64,000 nt of DNA, from assembly GCA_029212615.1 (NCBI GenBank), contig JARGPJ010000015.1, positions 1-64,000 of the forward strand, written 5' to 3'. Made by a program: the position numbers and the translations under genes. The notes beneath the pieces were generated by a model. That model did not search any database, was not told the DNA's origin, and saw only the letters and a program-made list of their open reading frames with translations. The first letter of the stretch is position 1; each line of letters begins with the position of its first letter. Positions 15,653 to 26,018 of the stretch are shown here, one piece after another. Source of the stretch: Verrucomicrobiales bacterium (GTDB taxonomy: Bacteria > Verrucomicrobiota > Verrucomicrobiia > Verrucomicrobiales > DEV007).

Positions 15653-18600
15653 ATGGCTGTGTATCATGAACTTCATGCCCGTAGCGCTTTCAGTTTCTTG
15701 CGGGGAGCTTCCGCACCGGAGGCGCTCGCGGATCGGGGAGGTCAGATTGAACTGCCGGGGATTGCTTTGCAGGATCGTGACGGGTTTTATGGATCGGTCA
15801 GGTTTCATCAGCGGGCTGAGGAGAATGGATTCCGTGCTTTTGTCGGGACAGAACTGACGATGGAGGACGAGACGGTGCTTCCGGTTTTAATTCAGACACG
15901 GGAGGCTTATCGCCGTGTTTCACGGTTACTGACGAAAGCTCAGTTGCGTGCCGCGAAAGGGGAGTGCCGCATCGAATGGGCGGAGTTGGAGGAAGTGAAT
16001 GAGGGGATGGCGGTACTCACCGGTGATGCTGAGGGCCTGCTTGAATCCGGGTGGAGGCGCGACGGGCATCGCGGGATGGAGGCTGCGATGAAGCGACTGA
16101 AACGGTATATACCGGAGCGTCACCTCTGGGTGGAAGTGCAGCGTCATGCGATCCGGGGGGAAGAGTCACTCGTTCGCGCGAAGCGGGATCTCGCCCGGGC
16201 CGAGGGGCTGCCGCTACTTGCCACCAACGGGGTTTCCTACGCGGTGCCACAGAACCGGCAGGTGCAGGATGTTTTCACTTGTTTGAGGCGGCACACAACG
16301 CTTGATGCCGCGGGTCGGGAACTGGCCGTGAACGGTCAGAGTCATCTTAAGTCTGCCCGGGAAATGGCGGCCCTCTTTGTTGATCTTCCTGAAGCGATTG
16401 AGAGCACGGAGCGTCTTGCTGAGACCCTGGAGTTCTCCCTCGAGAATTTGGGCTATGAATTTCCGAAGCTCCCGGTGCCGGAGGGGCACACGATGGATAC
16501 CTACCTCGCAAACCGGACCTGGCAGGGGGCGAAGAAGCGTTACGGGAAACTTTCCCGCGCCGTTAAAACTCAGATTCAGCGTGAGTTGGATCTCATCACC
16601 CAATTGGGGTTCAGCGGGTATTTCCTCATCGTTTGGAGTCTCGTGAATTACTGTCGCGAGAACGATATCATGGTGCAGGGGCGGGGGAGTGCCGCGAACA
16701 GTGCGGTGTGCTATTCTCTTGGGATCACACCGGTTGACCCTGTTGGGAGTAAGTTGCTTTTCGAGCGTTTTCTCAGCGAGGGGCGCAAGTCGTGGCCTGA
16801 CATTGATCTTGATCTTCCGAGCGGGGATCAGCGTGAGCAGGTGATCCAGGAAGTCTACCGGCGCTATGGCCGGCATGGTGCTGCCATGACCGCTAATGTG
16901 ATCACCTATCGCGGACGGAGCGCGGTAAGGGAGATCGGAAAGGTCCTGGAGTTTCCGGAGGAAATGCTGAGCCGGTTTTCAGATCTGTATGCGAGTGGCG
17001 ACTACAGGCACACGATCACTTTTGAAGAGCAGGTTGCGAAATCAGGGATCACCGCAGAGCATCCCCGTGCTCATGCCCTCGCCACACTATATGAGCAGAT
17101 TTACGGGCTTCCGCGGCATCTTGGTCAGCACTCCGGTGGGATGATTATCTGCCAGGGTGAACTCGATGCGGTGATGCCTCTGGAGAATGCAAGCATGCCG
17201 GGGCGTACGGTTGCGCAGTGGGACAAGAACGATTGCGAGGAGATGGGGATCATTAAAGTGGATTTGTTAGGGCTTGGGATGATGGCGGTGTTGCAGGAAA
17301 CTCTCCAGCTTTCGGAGAAGCGGGGGCGTCCCGTCGATCTCGCTCAGATTCCGAAGGATGACGAAGCGACTTATGATTTGATGTGTTCAGCGGACACCAT
17401 CGGCGTTTTTCAGATCGAGAGCCGCGCCCAGATGAATACCCTGCGCCGAATGCGGCCCCGATGCTTCTACGATGTCGTTGTCGAGGTCGCGATTGTACGT
17501 CCCGGCCCGATTGTGGGAGGGTTGGCTCATCCGTATTTGAACCGCCGTGACGGAAACGAGCCGATTGACTACATTGATGACAAACTTCAGCCGACCCTGG
17601 AGCGAACGCTTGGGGTGCCGATGTTTCAGGAACAGGTTTTGAAAATGGCGATGGTCATGGCTGATTTCACCGGGAGCGAAGCAGAGGAACTTCGTAAGGC
17701 ACTGAGTTTTCATCGTTCCCATGAAAAGATGCAGCGAGTTGAGGTAAAGTTGCGACGGGCGCTCGAAGAGCGAGGTGTTGAGGGGGGAAAGGTCGAGCAG
17801 ATCGTGAAAGTGATCGGTTCTTTTGCGTTGTATGGATTTCCCGAATCACATGCGATCAGCTTCGGGATTCTCGCTTATGCGAGCAGTTATCTGAAGGTGC
17901 ACCGGGCTGCTGAGTTCTATACCGGTTTGCTCAATAACCAGCCGATGGGTTTTTATTCGCCCTCCACTCTGATTCAGGAGGCAAAGCGTCGCGGATTGAG
18001 ATTTCGATCGCCCAGTGTTGTCAACTCGGGGTGGCGGTGTGAAATGCTCGAGGGTGATATGGTTCAGTTAGGGTTAATTACCGTGAAAGGGGTGAGCGAA
18101 TCGGCGGTTGCGCAGATGATCAATGAACGGGAGCGGGAACCTTTTCGATCATTGGAGGACTTCCGGCAACGAACGGGGTTTGATCGTCGTCAGATGCGGC
18201 AACTGGCGGCGGTGGGAGCGCTCAATGATTATGGACTGACAAGACGACAATCACTTTGGGAGGTCGAGGCGGAAGAGCTGGAGCAGGGCGATCTCTTTGC
18301 CGGGGAGAAGTCGGGCTCTGCGGTGGTGAAAGAGAGTCCCTTGCCGGAGATGTCGTATCCTGAAAGGGTACAGGCGGATTTTGCCGGCCTTGGCTTGACC
18401 GCGGGGAAACATCCGATGGCTCTGGTGAGACCTCAATTGCCCGGTTCAATCTTAACTGCGATGCAGCTGAGAGCGTTGCCGCAGGGGGCCTCGGCCTCGA
18501 CTGCCGGTGCCGTGATTTGCCGTCAACGACCGGGAACCGCAAAGGGGGTGGTTTTTATCACGCTGGAAGATGAGACCGGCCTGTCGAATGCGGTTGTATA

Positions 18601-18769
18601 CGCCGATCATTTTGAGGAGTTTCGCCTCACGATCACCACGGAGCCGTTTTTATTGATCACCGGAAAGATTCAGCAGGCTGAGGGAACCACGCATCTCATG
18701 GCCGGGCGGATTGAGCCCTTGCGAACGCCATCGGAGTTGCCTTCTGCCGCGTCGCATGATTTTCATTGA
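15653..18769 (+). CDS. dnaE2: DnaE2, error-prone DNA polymerase III alpha subunit
   Basis: A 1038-residue C-family polymerase, the usual DnaE2 length and shorter than replicative DnaE. It opens with the PHP domain (YHELHARSAFSFLRGAS). The palm carries PDIDLDLPSGD with acidic residues D385 and D387, and the third catalytic aspartate is D537 in IKVDLLGLGMM. HLGQHSGGMIIC, GVFQIESRAQM and FPESHAISFG are the expected finger motifs, then a helix-hairpin-helix and an OB-fold domain (about 920-1010). DnaE2 performs error-prone bypass synthesis after DNA damage, together with ImuA and ImuB, whose genes precede it in the same unit. Start at ATG 15653, six bp after the imuB stop. Confidence 0.95.
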   Translation: MAVYHELHARSAFSFLRGASAPEALADRGGQIELPGIALQDRDGFYGSVRFHQRAEENGFRAFVGTELTMEDETVLPVLIQTREAYRRVSRLLTKAQLRAAKGECRIEWAELEEVNEGMAVLTGDAEGLLESGWRRDGHRGMEAAMKRLKRYIPERHLWVEVQRHAIRGEESLVRAKRDLARAEGLPLLATNGVSYAVPQNRQVQDVFTCLRRHTTLDAAGRELAVNGQSHLKSAREMAALFVDLPEAIESTERLAETLEFSLENLGYEFPKLPVPEGHTMDTYLANRTWQGAKKRYGKLSRAVKTQIQRELDLITQLGFSGYFLIVWSLVNYCRENDIMVQGRGSAANSAVCYSLGITPVDPVGSKLLFERFLSEGRKSWPDIDLDLPSGDQREQVIQEVYRRYGRHGAAMTANVITYRGRSAVREIGKVLEFPEEMLSRFSDLYASGDYRHTITFEEQVAKSGITAEHPRAHALATLYEQIYGLPRHLGQHSGGMIICQGELDAVMPLENASMPGRTVAQWDKNDCEEMGIIKVDLLGLGMMAVLQETLQLSEKRGRPVDLAQIPKDDEATYDLMCSADTIGVFQIESRAQMNTLRRMRPRCFYDVVVEVAIVRPGPIVGGLAHPYLNRRDGNEPIDYIDDKLQPTLERTLGVPMFQEQVLKMAMVMADFTGSEAEELRKALSFHRSHEKMQRVEVKLRRALEERGVEGGKVEQIVKVIGSFALYGFPESHAISFGILAYASSYLKVHRAAEFYTGLLNNQPMGFYSPSTLIQEAKRRGLRFRSPSVVNSGWRCEMLEGDMVQLGLITVKGVSESAVAQMINEREREPFRSLEDFRQRTGFDRRQMRQLAAVGALNDYGLTRRQSLWEVEAEELEQGDLFAGEKSGSAVVKESPLPEMSYPERVQADFAGLGLTAGKHPMALVRPQLPGSILTAMQLRALPQGASASTAGAVICRQRPGTAKGVVFITLEDETGLSNAVVYADHFEEFRLTITTEPFLLITGKIQQAEGTTHLMAGRIEPLRTPSELPSAASHDFH

Positions 18770-18851
18770 GGGAGGGAATGACCGCGGTGAAGGCGGGATC
18801 CTGCCTCTTACGGATGTCGACGCGATCGCTCCTCTTTGATAAGGTCGAGAC

Positions 18852-19310
18852 ATGAAGAAAAAGCTTTTCATAGTGCTCTTCGTTTTTGGCGTCATTTCAG
18901 TGGGATGGCACCTTTTCGAAGGGCGTTGGGACCAGTCGCTTTTTCCCAAAAATTCAGTCGAAATGAAAAGTAAAAACATCGGAGTGAGTGAGCTCCGGAA
19001 ATTGATGAGGGAAATGCCTGAGCTTCAGTTCGCTGACGTCCGTCCGCGGGGCAGCTATGAATCAGCGCATCTTCCCGGCGCAGTTCATTCCCCCTATCGC
19101 AAGGGTGCATTGGAGATGGCTGACCCGGCAGCACTAGATCCTGCAAAGCCCGTCGTGGTATACTGTGATGGTGGGTACCGAAGCCGCATTTCTCTTCCCG
19201 CTTTTAAAGCGGCAGGGTTTCAGGAGATCTATCATCTCCACCGGGGGATTCTTTCGTGGCGGTTGCGGGGTGGTGAATGTGAATCGGAAAAAGGAGGCGG
19301 TGAAGGATAA
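18852..19310 (+). CDS. Membrane-anchored single-domain rhodanese
   Basis: A 152-residue protein with an N-terminal hydrophobic anchor or signal (KKKLFIVLFVFGVISVGWHL) and one rhodanese domain from about residue 43. The active loop is YCDGGYRSR with catalytic C105; the preceding ADVRPRGSYESAHLPGAVHSP is the standard domain opening. The domain would face the periplasm. Rhodaneses move sulfane sulfur, but single-domain exported forms have diverse and mostly unknown acceptors. The tail is Glu/Gly-rich. It is probably separate from the SOS operon (82-bp gap), though no terminator is obvious. A 13-bp direct repeat, GAGGGAGGGAATG, brackets the gene at 18768-18780 and 19318-19330. Confidence 0.82.
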   Translation: MKKKLFIVLFVFGVISVGWHLFEGRWDQSLFPKNSVEMKSKNIGVSELRKLMREMPELQFADVRPRGSYESAHLPGAVHSPYRKGALEMADPAALDPAKPVVVYCDGGYRSRISLPAFKAAGFQEIYHLHRGILSWRLRGGECESEKGGGEG

Positions 19311-19373
19311 GGCGATCGAGGGAGGGAATGCCACGCGAACGCGTGATCTTCGGAAAGCCCGATTTGGCGCATT

Positions 19374-19402
19374 TTTACAAAAATGGACCCAGAGGCTACA
19401 AT
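19374..19402 (+). promoter_or_regulatory. Sigma70-like promoter ahead of the PSCyt/DUF1501 pair
   Basis: TTTACA at 19374-19379 and TACAAT at 19397-19402 each match the consensus hexamers at five of six positions and are exactly 17 bp apart. Transcription would start near 19409, giving a leader of about 57 bases to the ATG at 19466. Just upstream lies a tight inverted repeat, CACGCG-AA-CGCGTG (19332-19345), which could be a terminator stem for the rhodanese gene or a protein site. The match is direct; activity is inferred. Confidence 0.5.
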
Positions 19403-19465
19403 ATCTGACCTCGAACCATGTTAAGGTGAGCGTATGCTGACTGTCGGCTAAACCCTCTTTGATCG

Positions 19466-22456
19466 ATGACTCAACCCTGTTGCTCTTTAATCTCTCTCCA
19501 GCGCTTATTCGCACTTGGGGTTGCCTTTTCCGGGAGCATTCTTGCGCCGGTTTATGCCGATGAAGGGGAGGGAGGAGCCTTCTACAGGGACAAGGTTTAT
19601 CCGATCCTGAAGGAGAATTGTTTTAAGTGCCATGGCGCGGAGGAACACTTGAAAAGTGATTTCCGACTCACGAGTCGGGAAGGGCTCGTTCACGGGGGAC
19701 ATTTTGGTCCGGGATATAACGAGGAGGATCCGGCCGCGAGCGTTCTTCTCGCGATGATCAGTTACGACGACGCTGATCATGAGATGCCGCCGAAGGGAAA
19801 GCTTTCTGAAGAGCATCTTGCCACATTGCGGGAATGGATGGCAGCCGGTGCTCCTTATGATCCTGAGCTCGAGATTAAGGGAAGTGCTCAAGAGCGGCGT
19901 GGTTTTACCGTTTCCGACGAAGACAGGCAATGGTGGGCGTACCTCCCGATTGCTGAAGATGACCCGCCGGCCGTCGAAGAGGAATGGAGTCGCAACGGGA
20001 TTGATGCTTTCATCAAAGCACAATTGGATCGCGAAAAACTGGTTCCGAACGAGCGGGCAACGCCCGGAGTTTTGGTTCGTCGTCTCTTCTTCGATCTTAT
20101 CGGCCTTCCTCCCACGCCCCGCGAGGTGGATGCCTTTGTTGCCGCCAGCGAGGTTGATTCAGAGGCGGCCTACACGGCTCTGGTTGAGGATTTGCTTTCT
20201 CGTCCTCAGTATGGTGAGAAGTGGGCGCGTCACTGGCTGGACGTGGTTCGATACGCTGAGACAAACGGTTTTGAGCGCGACGCTTCGAAGCCCCATATCT
20301 GGCGATATCGGGATTATGTGATCGATGCGTTTAACAACGATAAGCCTTATGATCAGTTCGTGATCGAGCAGATCGCCGGTGACGAAATTGCTGAGCCGAC
20401 GATGGAGTCAATGATCGCCACCGGGTATCACCGCCTCATGCAATGGGATGATGAACCGGCTGACCGGAAGCAGCATGTCTACGATGTTCTTGCTGACAAT
20501 GTTCAAGTCACGACAGAGACATTTCTGGCAACGACGGTAGGATGCGCTCGCTGCCATGACCACAAAGCAGACCCTGTTTCTCAGAAGGACTTCTATTCCT
20601 TTATGGCCCTCTATAGCGGGGTGACGCATTACAGCTCGGAGGGGACGCTCGTTTCCTGGGCCGGCTCTGTGGAGAAAAAGCGTTTTGAGAAGGAGAGGGA
20701 GGCAGCTCTCGCACGCCTCACCCTTGAAAAGAATGAACAGGAAGCGGAGCTCATGACTTATCTGAGTCGCAAGGGCGGCAGCAGGAACCGTATCGCGACC
20801 GAGCCGATCACTTACCTTGAGGATGCGAGAGGCGGGGGGGATTCCTGGTTTTATACGACGAAACAGCCGACCGATGACTGGAGCGAAATCGGGTTTCTCA
20901 ATAAATCCTGGTTTAAGGCGAAGGGGGGATTCGGCGCCGGCGATCCTCCCCGGTCAATTATCAAGACAGAGTGGAAGACGAATGACATCTGGATGCGAAC
21001 GACCTTTGGCCTCACCGCCGTCCCTGATTCGCTCACGCTGGAAATATACCACGATGAAGAAGTCGAGGTTTACCTCAACGGGCAACTTGTCTACGAGGCT
21101 GGTGGATACACTACTGACTACGAGGTGATCGAACTGGGTGAGAAAGCACTGGGTGCCATTCAAACGGGCAAAAATGTCGTCGCGGTCCACTGCCGAAATT
21201 CAGGTGGCGGACAGAACATCGATCTGTCTTTGCGAACTTCCTCCTCGACGGCAGGTTTGCAGGAACTCGTTTCCGGAAAGAAAGGGAAGCGTTTCGCTCA
21301 GGAAGTGAAAAAGAACCTGGGCCGGGATCTTGCCGGTGACTACGCGGCAACGCTGGATGAAATTTCCCGCTGGCGAACGAGGACGCCGGGCGTGCAGCTG
21401 AACGTTGTCACTGAGAGACGAAAGAATGCGCCGGCAATGCACATTCATCTGCGTGGCAGTGCTCATGCTTTAGGGGAAGAGGTTTATCCCGGATTGCCCG
21501 CTGTTCTCGCCAGTGATGATTCTGAGCCGCTTCCGGTTGAGGCGACCCCGGTGGAGAGAGACGGTCGCGCTTCAGCAGGGCGTCGGCTCCAGCTCGCCAA
21601 CTGGATCGTCAGCCCGGAGAATGTGATCACTCCACGGGTCATGGTGAATCGTCTGTGGCACCACCATTTTGGAAGGGGAATCGTTCCAAGTACTTCGGAT
21701 TTTGGTCAGCTCGGAGAGAAACCGACTCATCCGGAATTGCTCGATTGGCTTGCGGGGCAGTTCGTCGCGAAGGGATGGAGCATCAAGGAAATGCATCGAC
21801 TCATGCTCCACAGCAGGACCTATCAAATGTCTTCGGAGCCGAACAGTGCGAACCTCGCTTCAGACCCGCAGAACAATCATTTCTGGAGATTTTCGATGAG
21901 GCGTCTCACGGCGGAGGAGTTGCGTGACACGATGCTCTCCGTCACCGGAAGTCTGAATCCGTCCACTCACGGAGAGTGGGTTTTCCCTCCTCTCCCGCCG
22001 GAGGTTCTCGCGACTTCTTCAAAGCCTGAGAAGGTCTGGCCGGTTTCGGCGAAGGAAGAGGATCACACGAGGCGGTCACTTTATGTCCACGTGAAGCGAA
22101 GCCTTCGTCACCAGATGTTGGCGGATTTTGATCAGGCGGATACGGACACAGCCTGCGCGGTGAGGTTTGCGACAACGGTTCCCACTCAGGCGCTGACGAT
22201 GTTGAACTCCCGTTTTGTGAATGATCAGGCGAAAATTTTTGCCGGGAGGATGCGTGAGACGGGCGGAAGTGTTCGTGAACAGATCGCGGCCGGACTTCGA
22301 CTGGCGCTGCAGCGCAGGGCGACGGAGGATGAACTTGAATACCTGGTAAATTTTCAGGAGTCCCTTCAGCGCGAGATGAATCTTTCCGCTGACGAGGCGC
22401 TCGATCGCGTCGCTTTGCTTGCCCTGAATCTCAACGAATTCATCTACCTGGATTGA
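19466..22456 (+). CDS. PSCyt1/DUF1549/DUF1553 cytochrome-type protein
   Basis: A 996-residue exported protein: signal peptide (about 1-31), then a Planctomycete cytochrome-c-type domain with CFKCH at residues 52-56, the DUF1549 (PSCyt2) domain (about 170-380) that includes CARCHDHK at 360-367, a central jelly-roll-like insert of about 250 residues (near 440-630), and the DUF1553 (PSD1) domain in the last 300 residues, beginning near GRRLQLANWIVSPENVITPR. Such proteins are abundant in Planctomycetes and Verrucomicrobia, are almost always followed by a DUF1501 gene as here (stop at 22456, next start 22459), and are thought to act in periplasmic degradation of complex carbohydrates, although no reaction has been proven to my knowledge. 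A good promoter precedes it. Confidence 0.92.
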   Translation: MTQPCCSLISLQRLFALGVAFSGSILAPVYADEGEGGAFYRDKVYPILKENCFKCHGAEEHLKSDFRLTSREGLVHGGHFGPGYNEEDPAASVLLAMISYDDADHEMPPKGKLSEEHLATLREWMAAGAPYDPELEIKGSAQERRGFTVSDEDRQWWAYLPIAEDDPPAVEEEWSRNGIDAFIKAQLDREKLVPNERATPGVLVRRLFFDLIGLPPTPREVDAFVAASEVDSEAAYTALVEDLLSRPQYGEKWARHWLDVVRYAETNGFERDASKPHIWRYRDYVIDAFNNDKPYDQFVIEQIAGDEIAEPTMESMIATGYHRLMQWDDEPADRKQHVYDVLADNVQVTTETFLATTVGCARCHDHKADPVSQKDFYSFMALYSGVTHYSSEGTLVSWAGSVEKKRFEKEREAALARLTLEKNEQEAELMTYLSRKGGSRNRIATEPITYLEDARGGGDSWFYTTKQPTDDWSEIGFLNKSWFKAKGGFGAGDPPRSIIKTEWKTNDIWMRTTFGLTAVPDSLTLEIYHDEEVEVYLNGQLVYEAGGYTTDYEVIELGEKALGAIQTGKNVVAVHCRNSGGGQNIDLSLRTSSSTAGLQELVSGKKGKRFAQEVKKNLGRDLAGDYAATLDEISRWRTRTPGVQLNVVTERRKNAPAMHIHLRGSAHALGEEVYPGLPAVLASDDSEPLPVEATPVERDGRASAGRRLQLANWIVSPENVITPRVMVNRLWHHHFGRGIVPSTSDFGQLGEKPTHPELLDWLAGQFVAKGWSIKEMHRLMLHSRTYQMSSEPNSANLASDPQNNHFWRFSMRRLTAEELRDTMLSVTGSLNPSTHGEWVFPPLPPEVLATSSKPEKVWPVSAKEEDHTRRSLYVHVKRSLRHQMLADFDQADTDTACAVRFATTVPTQALTMLNSRFVNDQAKIFAGRMRETGGSVREQIAAGLRLALQRRATEDELEYLVNFQESLQREMNLSADEALDRVALLALNLNEFIYLD

Positions 22457-22458
22457 TC

Positions 22459-23916
<1,458 letters not shown>

Positions 23917-23945
23917 GCGGGCCGGCACAATGCCGGCTATCCCGC
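23917..23945. terminator. Bidirectional hairpin between convergent genes
   Basis: GCCGGCA (23921-23927) pairs with TGCCGGC (23931-23937) around a 3-base loop, extended by GCGG/CCGC after a bulge. It fills almost the whole 31-bp gap between the DUF1501 stop and the convergent OsmC stop. There is no long U tract, so termination is likely but not certain to be intrinsic. Confidence 0.6.
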
Positions 23946-23947
23946 CT

Positions 23948-24358
23948 TTACCCTACCCAGGCGAAGACCACTGCCTTCTCGATATCAGGATGCAGGCTGA
24001 GGTAGACAGGACAACCCATTGCTGATTTTTCGATGGCTCGGCGTTGAGGGTGGTCTTCGGGCAGGGGCACTTCGACGTCGACGACGAAGCGCGCAATTCG
24101 GCGGGGTGGCTCAGGCGTCATGTGTTTTTCGACACGGATTTTTGTTCCGGTCATATCAACTTCATGACGCGAGGCGAAGATACCCATGATGGTCATCATG
24201 CAGGTGCCGAGTGCGGTCGCGACCAGATCAGTGGGGGAATAGCGTTCTCCACGGCCGTGGTTGTCAACAGGGGCATCCGTTTCGACGACGGATCCGGAAG
24301 GTCCGTGTGTCGCCGAGCACCTCAGGGTTCCTTCGTAGACTGCATTGATTTCTACCAT
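23948..24358 (-). CDS. OsmC family hydroperoxide-reducing protein
   Basis: A 136-residue OsmC/Ohr-type protein, the usual length. The two redox cysteines are C53 in ALGTCMMTIMG and C116 in MGCPVYLSL. The RYSPTDLVATALGTC approach to the first cysteine is typical of the OsmC rather than the Ohr branch. These cytoplasmic dimers reduce organic peroxides with thiols or dihydrolipoyl proteins. It follows the Cys-rich membrane-protein gene by 5 bp on the same strand and is probably co-transcribed with it. Confidence 0.9.
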   Translation of the reverse strand: MVEINAVYEGTLRCSATHGPSGSVVETDAPVDNHGRGERYSPTDLVATALGTCMMTIMGIFASRHEVDMTGTKIRVEKHMTPEPPRRIARFVVDVEVPLPEDHPQRRAIEKSAMGCPVYLSLHPDIEKAVVFAWVG

Positions 24359-24363
24359 GATAT

Positions 24364-25011
24364 TCAGGGGGAGAGACTTGTCATCGCTCTTCCTTTGAGC
24401 TCACCTTTCAGATCGACTCCTTCGTCGGAAAATTCTGCCGCATACACTTCGAGATCGCCGGTCACCGTCGTAGAAGATTTTAAGAAGACTTTCACGGCAG
24501 AGACGCTGAGATCTTTGCCGAAGTAACCTGAAACGACAACCTCGGTGCCGAGGATGGCGATGGGAACGCCGGTGGACGGAGCGTTGTATTCAATTTCCTG
24601 CCCGATGTAGTAAGTGGGCTTGTCAGGAGCAGTGGTGATCATGGTTTTCTCTTCATTGAAGCTAACCACTTCGTAGCCTTCAAACAGATAACGACCGGGG
24701 CCGAACCACCCGATGACGACAGCCAGGGCGATCAACAGCACAACGGCCATTCCCAATATTCCACCAAGGCAGCCACAGCAGCCTCCACATCCTTTTTTCT
24801 TTTTCAATGGTTCGTAGGGGTCTAGTGGGTGAGAGCGTGTTCCACGCCTTTTTCGAGATTTCTTATTTCTGTTCGGATCTCCTCCGTAAGTGGCACCCTG
24901 TTTCCTCGGGTCAACAATGTCCGGCGTAGGCATTGTGATGGGGGGCGGTGGCGGAATCTCGTCCGGTTTTCCAGTGTTCGCGTCGTCCGACGACCCATCC
25001 TTATCGTTCAT
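24364..25011 (-). CDS. Membrane protein with Cys-rich juxtamembrane motif
   Basis: A 215-residue protein I cannot place in a named family. The N-terminal 70 residues are polar, proline-rich and basic (IPPPPPITMPTP; KSRKRRGTR) and probably disordered in the cytoplasm. Then comes KKKKGCGGCCGCLGG (about 70-84) with cysteines 75, 78, 79 and 81, directly followed by a transmembrane helix (about 83-104). The extracytoplasmic part (about 108-215) is beta-rich, with GQEIEYNAPSTGVPIAILG and VFLKSSTTVTGDLEVYAAEF, weakly reminiscent of stacked beta repeats. The cysteines could be acylated or bind metal; this is inference. It is divergent from the glycosyltransferase gene and upstream of the OsmC gene. 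Confidence 0.6.
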   Translation of the reverse strand: MNDKDGSSDDANTGKPDEIPPPPPITMPTPDIVDPRKQGATYGGDPNRNKKSRKRRGTRSHPLDPYEPLKKKKGCGGCCGCLGGILGMAVVLLIALAVVIGWFGPGRYLFEGYEVVSFNEEKTMITTAPDKPTYYIGQEIEYNAPSTGVPIAILGTEVVVSGYFGKDLSVSAVKVFLKSSTTVTGDLEVYAAEFSDEGVDLKGELKGRAMTSLSP

Positions 25012-25091
25012 GTTCTTTGTTTCCGATAGAGTATCCGGATGAACTCATAAAACCTATCGCGAATCAACGAAAAAGAACTCATGGTCACGTC

Positions 25092-26015
25092 ATGAATCGA
25101 ACCTCTGTCATTGTCCCTGCATTCAACCGGGAGGAAATGTTGGTGCGGGCCCTGGCCAGTGTCTTTCGACAATCGCGTCCGCCGGACGAAGTTGTCGTGG
25201 TTGATGATGCCTCTACTGATGACCTTTCTGAGGCGAAGAGGTTTGCCGAATCCGAAGGTGCGGTGTGGGTCCAACTAGATGAGAATAAAGGGCCTGCATT
25301 TGCGAGGAATCGTGGAGCCGCGGAAGTAGCGGGCGATTGGATTTGTTTTCTCGATTCCGATGATGTGTGGGAGGAGACAAAACTGGAACGTCAACTTGAG
25401 TGGCATGAACATCATCCGGAGGTTCCGATTTCTCAGGTTGAGGAAGGATGGATTCGAAACGGTGTCGGCGTAAATAAGCCGAAACACTGGGAGCAGAAGT
25501 CCGGTGATCTCTTTGCTGAATCGGTGGAGCGATGTTCAATCGGTCCCTCTTGCGTCATGATGTCCCGTCAGCGGTGGGAGGCAGCTGGAGGGTTTGATCC
25601 CCGGTTTCGAGTTTGTGAAGACTATGAGCTATGGCTGCGAGTGTGTTCCTCCGGGATAGTCGGCTTGGTTAATGGGGGCCCTCTTGTGCAAAAGCATGCA
25701 GGGCATAAGGATCAGCTTTCAGTGTGTACTCCGGCGATGGATCGTTTCCGTGTCGTCGCTCTGTTGGAACATTTCCTGAGCAGGGGCTTCACTGCAGCGC
25801 ATCGGGATCTCATGGCGAAGGGGATTGAATCCAAGTCAGCCATTCTTTCGGCAGGAGCGCAAAAGAGGGGCGCGCATGAGAGGGCGGCTTTCTATAGTGA
25901 GTTGGCCGGGGGTGCATTTATCACCTCCAACGATAAGGGCGTAGAGAACCTGATCTTTCGGGCCTGGCGTCATGCCACTGATCAGAGTTCGTCCAAAATT
26001 CGATTCAGTCCGTAG
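25092..26015 (+). CDS. Family 2 glycosyltransferase
   Basis: I start at ATG 25092 (MNRTSVIVPAFNREEML), which is the canonical GT2 N-terminus; the frame extends upstream to 24948 but that part overlaps the divergent gene. The 307-residue GT-A protein has VVVVDDAST (35-42), NKGPAFARNRG (66-76) and the donor/metal motif FLDSDDVW with D88, D90 and D91. EDYELWLR (near residue 177) carries the usual ED acceptor-base motif. It would transfer a sugar from a nucleotide donor to an unknown acceptor, probably for surface glycans. The photolyase gene begins only 3 bp after its stop, so the two are likely on one transcript despite unrelated functions. Confidence 0.88.
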   Translation: MNRTSVIVPAFNREEMLVRALASVFRQSRPPDEVVVVDDASTDDLSEAKRFAESEGAVWVQLDENKGPAFARNRGAAEVAGDWICFLDSDDVWEETKLERQLEWHEHHPEVPISQVEEGWIRNGVGVNKPKHWEQKSGDLFAESVERCSIGPSCVMMSRQRWEAAGGFDPRFRVCEDYELWLRVCSSGIVGLVNGGPLVQKHAGHKDQLSVCTPAMDRFRVVALLEHFLSRGFTAAHRDLMAKGIESKSAILSAGAQKRGAHERAAFYSELAGGAFITSNDKGVENLIFRAWRHATDQSSSKIRFSP

Positions 26016-26018
26016 CGA

